Assembly: GCA_013398275.1 (NCBI GenBank)
Contig: VZSE01009546.1
Coordinates: 759,076-823,075 of the forward strand
Reading direction: 5' to 3'
From: Promerops cafer
Taxonomy: Eukaryota > Chordata > Aves > Passeriformes > Nectariniidae
Length of the DNA stretch: 64,000 bases
Shown here: piece by piece, positions 61,706 through 64,000 of the stretch
How the letters are laid out: every line of letters begins with the position of its first letter
How positions within the stretch are numbered: position 1 is the first letter of the stretch
Position numbers and translations under genes: made by a program
Notes under the pieces: generated by a model
Database searches by the model: none
The model's input: only the letters and a program-made list of their open reading frames with translations
What the model was told of the DNA's origin: nothing

Positions 61706-64000
61706 TATATGCACATGACATGGTGCAGTGCCGTGCAGAGATACACATGCTACCTCTGAACAAATTAGCTCAGCTACAGGAAGCAATAAAGCTGCATTAG
61801 ACTGGGAGCAGTGCTGAAAGCGCTACAGCTAACCGAGTCCAGGCGCGGCAGCTCCCGGCTGTGCTCTCTCCAGGACCCAAACTGTCAATGCCAGACATAG
61901 CTCAGATGCCTCTAATAAATTTCCTCTACCAAGCAAACTCTTTAGATTTAAACTTTGCAGTTTTTAGGGATGCTAAGATGCATTTTACAGGAGAGATGAA
62001 GACCATGGCACCGCAGACTGGAGGGGATTTCTCCACCAGTGCTCCTCACATTATCACTATGAGGAAAGTAAAACCTCATTAAATCTCTGCCTGGTCAGAG
62101 GCTGGTGTGAGATGACCCCCAGCAGCACATCTCAGCTTTGTGTGTTGGGTGGGCCCTGTCACAGGCTATCTCTACCCACAGTCTGTGCGGAGGAACCCGG
62201 CAGCCCAGCTTTTTGGCTTAGAGTCCTGTTTAACTAGTCTCACAGCCAGTGCTTGACAGCTAAGGCAGTGTGTGGAGACAAGACCACCTCTCCGCTTCCA
62301 CTCAGTTATTCTTGTTTTTTAAGACTGTGGATCATGTCAAGTCGATTTTTATTTTTTTCCATACACTTGCACTGGTAGTGGAGGTTGGTAACCCACAGAA
62401 TCTTTAAATGGATCCTTTTGCCGTAGTTTTCTAAAGCAGAACTGCTCAGTGTGTAGGCACAATTTTCATTCTTTATTCCAGAGTACATTACTTGGTAATA
62501 TATTAATATTAACAAATAAATTGGGGGTTGGAGGATGGTATTTTAAGATTATTTGGATCATTCTTGATGATCCTCTCTGTTATCTATCTCACTAATCTTT
62601 GTGTTATCTGCAAAATTTATTAACAAAGATTTTTATACCATCTTTTAGATGGCTGCCACATGTATAAAATAATATGGCTAAAAGAAATTCCTCAAAGAAC
62701 AGGAATGTCTACTCTGAGATCTTCCAGTGAGCTAATTTTAACCCGATCTGCGTCATCTCTCTCAATTTTAAAGTGTCCTGCGTTTTGGAGAAATCCAAAT
62801 TTATTATGCTAGCACACATTGATTAGACTTGTAGTCTTGACAAAAATGGTTGATTGGTCACAACTTTTTACCCAAGCTAATATGTAAATAGAATCCTAAA
62901 TTTAAAATCTTTTAGTTAAATGAAGTTGAGTGATCTTCCGACAGAACTGTATTGGCACAGGAAATGCTTTAATAACTTGAAAATTCCCCATTTTTTGTCT
63001 ATTTACAAAACATAATGGTGGTTGCTCAAAAGTATTATTAGTTTCTATACAGCTTTTGCCCGTAAAATATTTTCATACGCTGTGTTAGTTTAAAACGATA
63101 CCATCTTAGCACATATTTCTTCGTGCCATCTTCTGAAGGTGATAAACTCAGTCCCTGGCACTTTATTGAATGTTATTGGTGTAGTGTTTTGTGAAAATGA
63201 CACCCCCTAAAAATTTCTATGGAAAATACACACCTAGCTACAGTTTACAATCTAGAATAAGCACACATAACCCAGAGATTTTGTTGGTCCTCTACATTTA
63301 AATTCCTTCTGTTAATTTGTATTGCTGTAGTCACTGTTATCTGGTGATACATTTAGTGCAAATTTTGCAAGGAATGGGGGGTGTTTTTTACTAAATTCAT
63401 AGATGCAACTGGGAAAAACAGACAAGCTTTTGGACATGCAGTAGTTTCTTCAGGTTGAGTATATTTCAACTTGCAGTTTATAATGCTTTGTTATTTACTC
63501 AGGTTTTATATTAATATTTTATATTCTAGTTTGTTTTCAATCTTCTTTTAACTAGGATATGTTCTTGCTCTCTTTTACTCATGAACCAGGCTTGTAGGTA
63601 TCCAGGATTTTATTTTTTGACAGGTCTCATATTTTGAAAATACTTATCACTTTAAATCTGTGGTTGCAATGACCGTTCCATTGCAAAATATACAAAAACT
63701 AGCCAACAAAAGCTATATATATGTATATATGTATGAATATATATATTTATAGATATATATATGTATGCAAATAATTTGGTCATATGCTCTGTCTACATAA
63801 GGTAAATAAAATCAGATCATGACATCTATACCTAGAAACAGTTTATGTTAGCATTTAAGTCCTAGTTAATTTAAATAAGATCCAAAACAGTTATCTTTTT
63901 TGATCTCAGGAGTTTCTGCAAAAAGATATTAAAATTTATTATTTTTAGAAATGCTGGAAAATTTTTTGATGCATAAGATGATGAGCAAGCGTCTTCCAGG
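61706..64000. other. Non-coding stretch ending in an AT microsatellite region
   Basis: AT-rich sequence without recognised genes. A TATATGTA-type repeat lies at 63,712-63,770. Confidence 0.5.
63712..63770 (+). repeat. (TA)n / TATATGTA-type repeat
   Basis: About 60 bp of alternating TA with GTA interruptions. Confidence 0.85.

Noticed and set aside
1..64000. CRISPR arrays, bacterial operons, tRNA or rRNA genes, endogenous retroviruses
   Set aside because: None was seen on either strand; the sequence is vertebrate nuclear DNA and no LTR pair, tRNA box pair or spacer array was recognised.

Overview
The window is nuclear DNA from a bird. It is mostly AT-rich non-coding sequence with spliced, GC-rich coding exons. 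The interspersed repeats are CR1-family LINEs, and several keep the typical avian 3' end, which reads ATTCTATGATTC-like on the sense strand. A continuous stretch of 617 undetermined bases (44,868-45,484) is an assembly gap. The exact species cannot be read from the sequence.

The only protein-coding gene I can support is IRX2, a TALE-class Iroquois homeobox transcription factor, on the minus strand. Three of its four coding exons are present. Exon 2 (43,110-43,515) carries the homeodomain. Exon 3 (41,951-42,694) carries an acidic tract and the Iro box. A 44-nt exon 4 (41,180-41,223) encodes the conserved C-terminal tail. Exon 1 is not visible and almost certainly lies in the gap. The 3' UTR runs to about 39,850, with three AATAAA signals on the minus strand. 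The promoter region lies to the right of the gap (about 45,485-47,250) in a CpG island.

Layout. 1-33,300 is a gene desert with CR1 or L3-like fragments (2.2 kb, 6.3-7.3 kb, 12.3-13.45 kb), A/C-rich simple repeats and no credible gene. 33,300-39,800 lies downstream of the IRX2 3' end; it has separated CpG islands alternating with TAAT-rich blocks that look like conserved regulatory elements. 39,850-47,250 is the IRX2 transcription unit and promoter. 47,250-52,500 is upstream sequence with more CpG islands, candidate enhancers and a perfect AAAGA pentanucleotide array of about 728 bp. 52,500-64,000 is again a gene desert with CR1 or L3 remnants at 56.5, 57.5 and 61.65 kb.

One regulator surrounded by deserts, with CpG islands spread over about 19 kb, is the usual architecture of a developmental transcription-factor locus. 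I found no bacterial, viral or defence system. The most useful leads are the missing first exon, the long pure AAAGA array, a possible alternative terminal exon inside the 3' UTR, and the candidate regulatory blocks.
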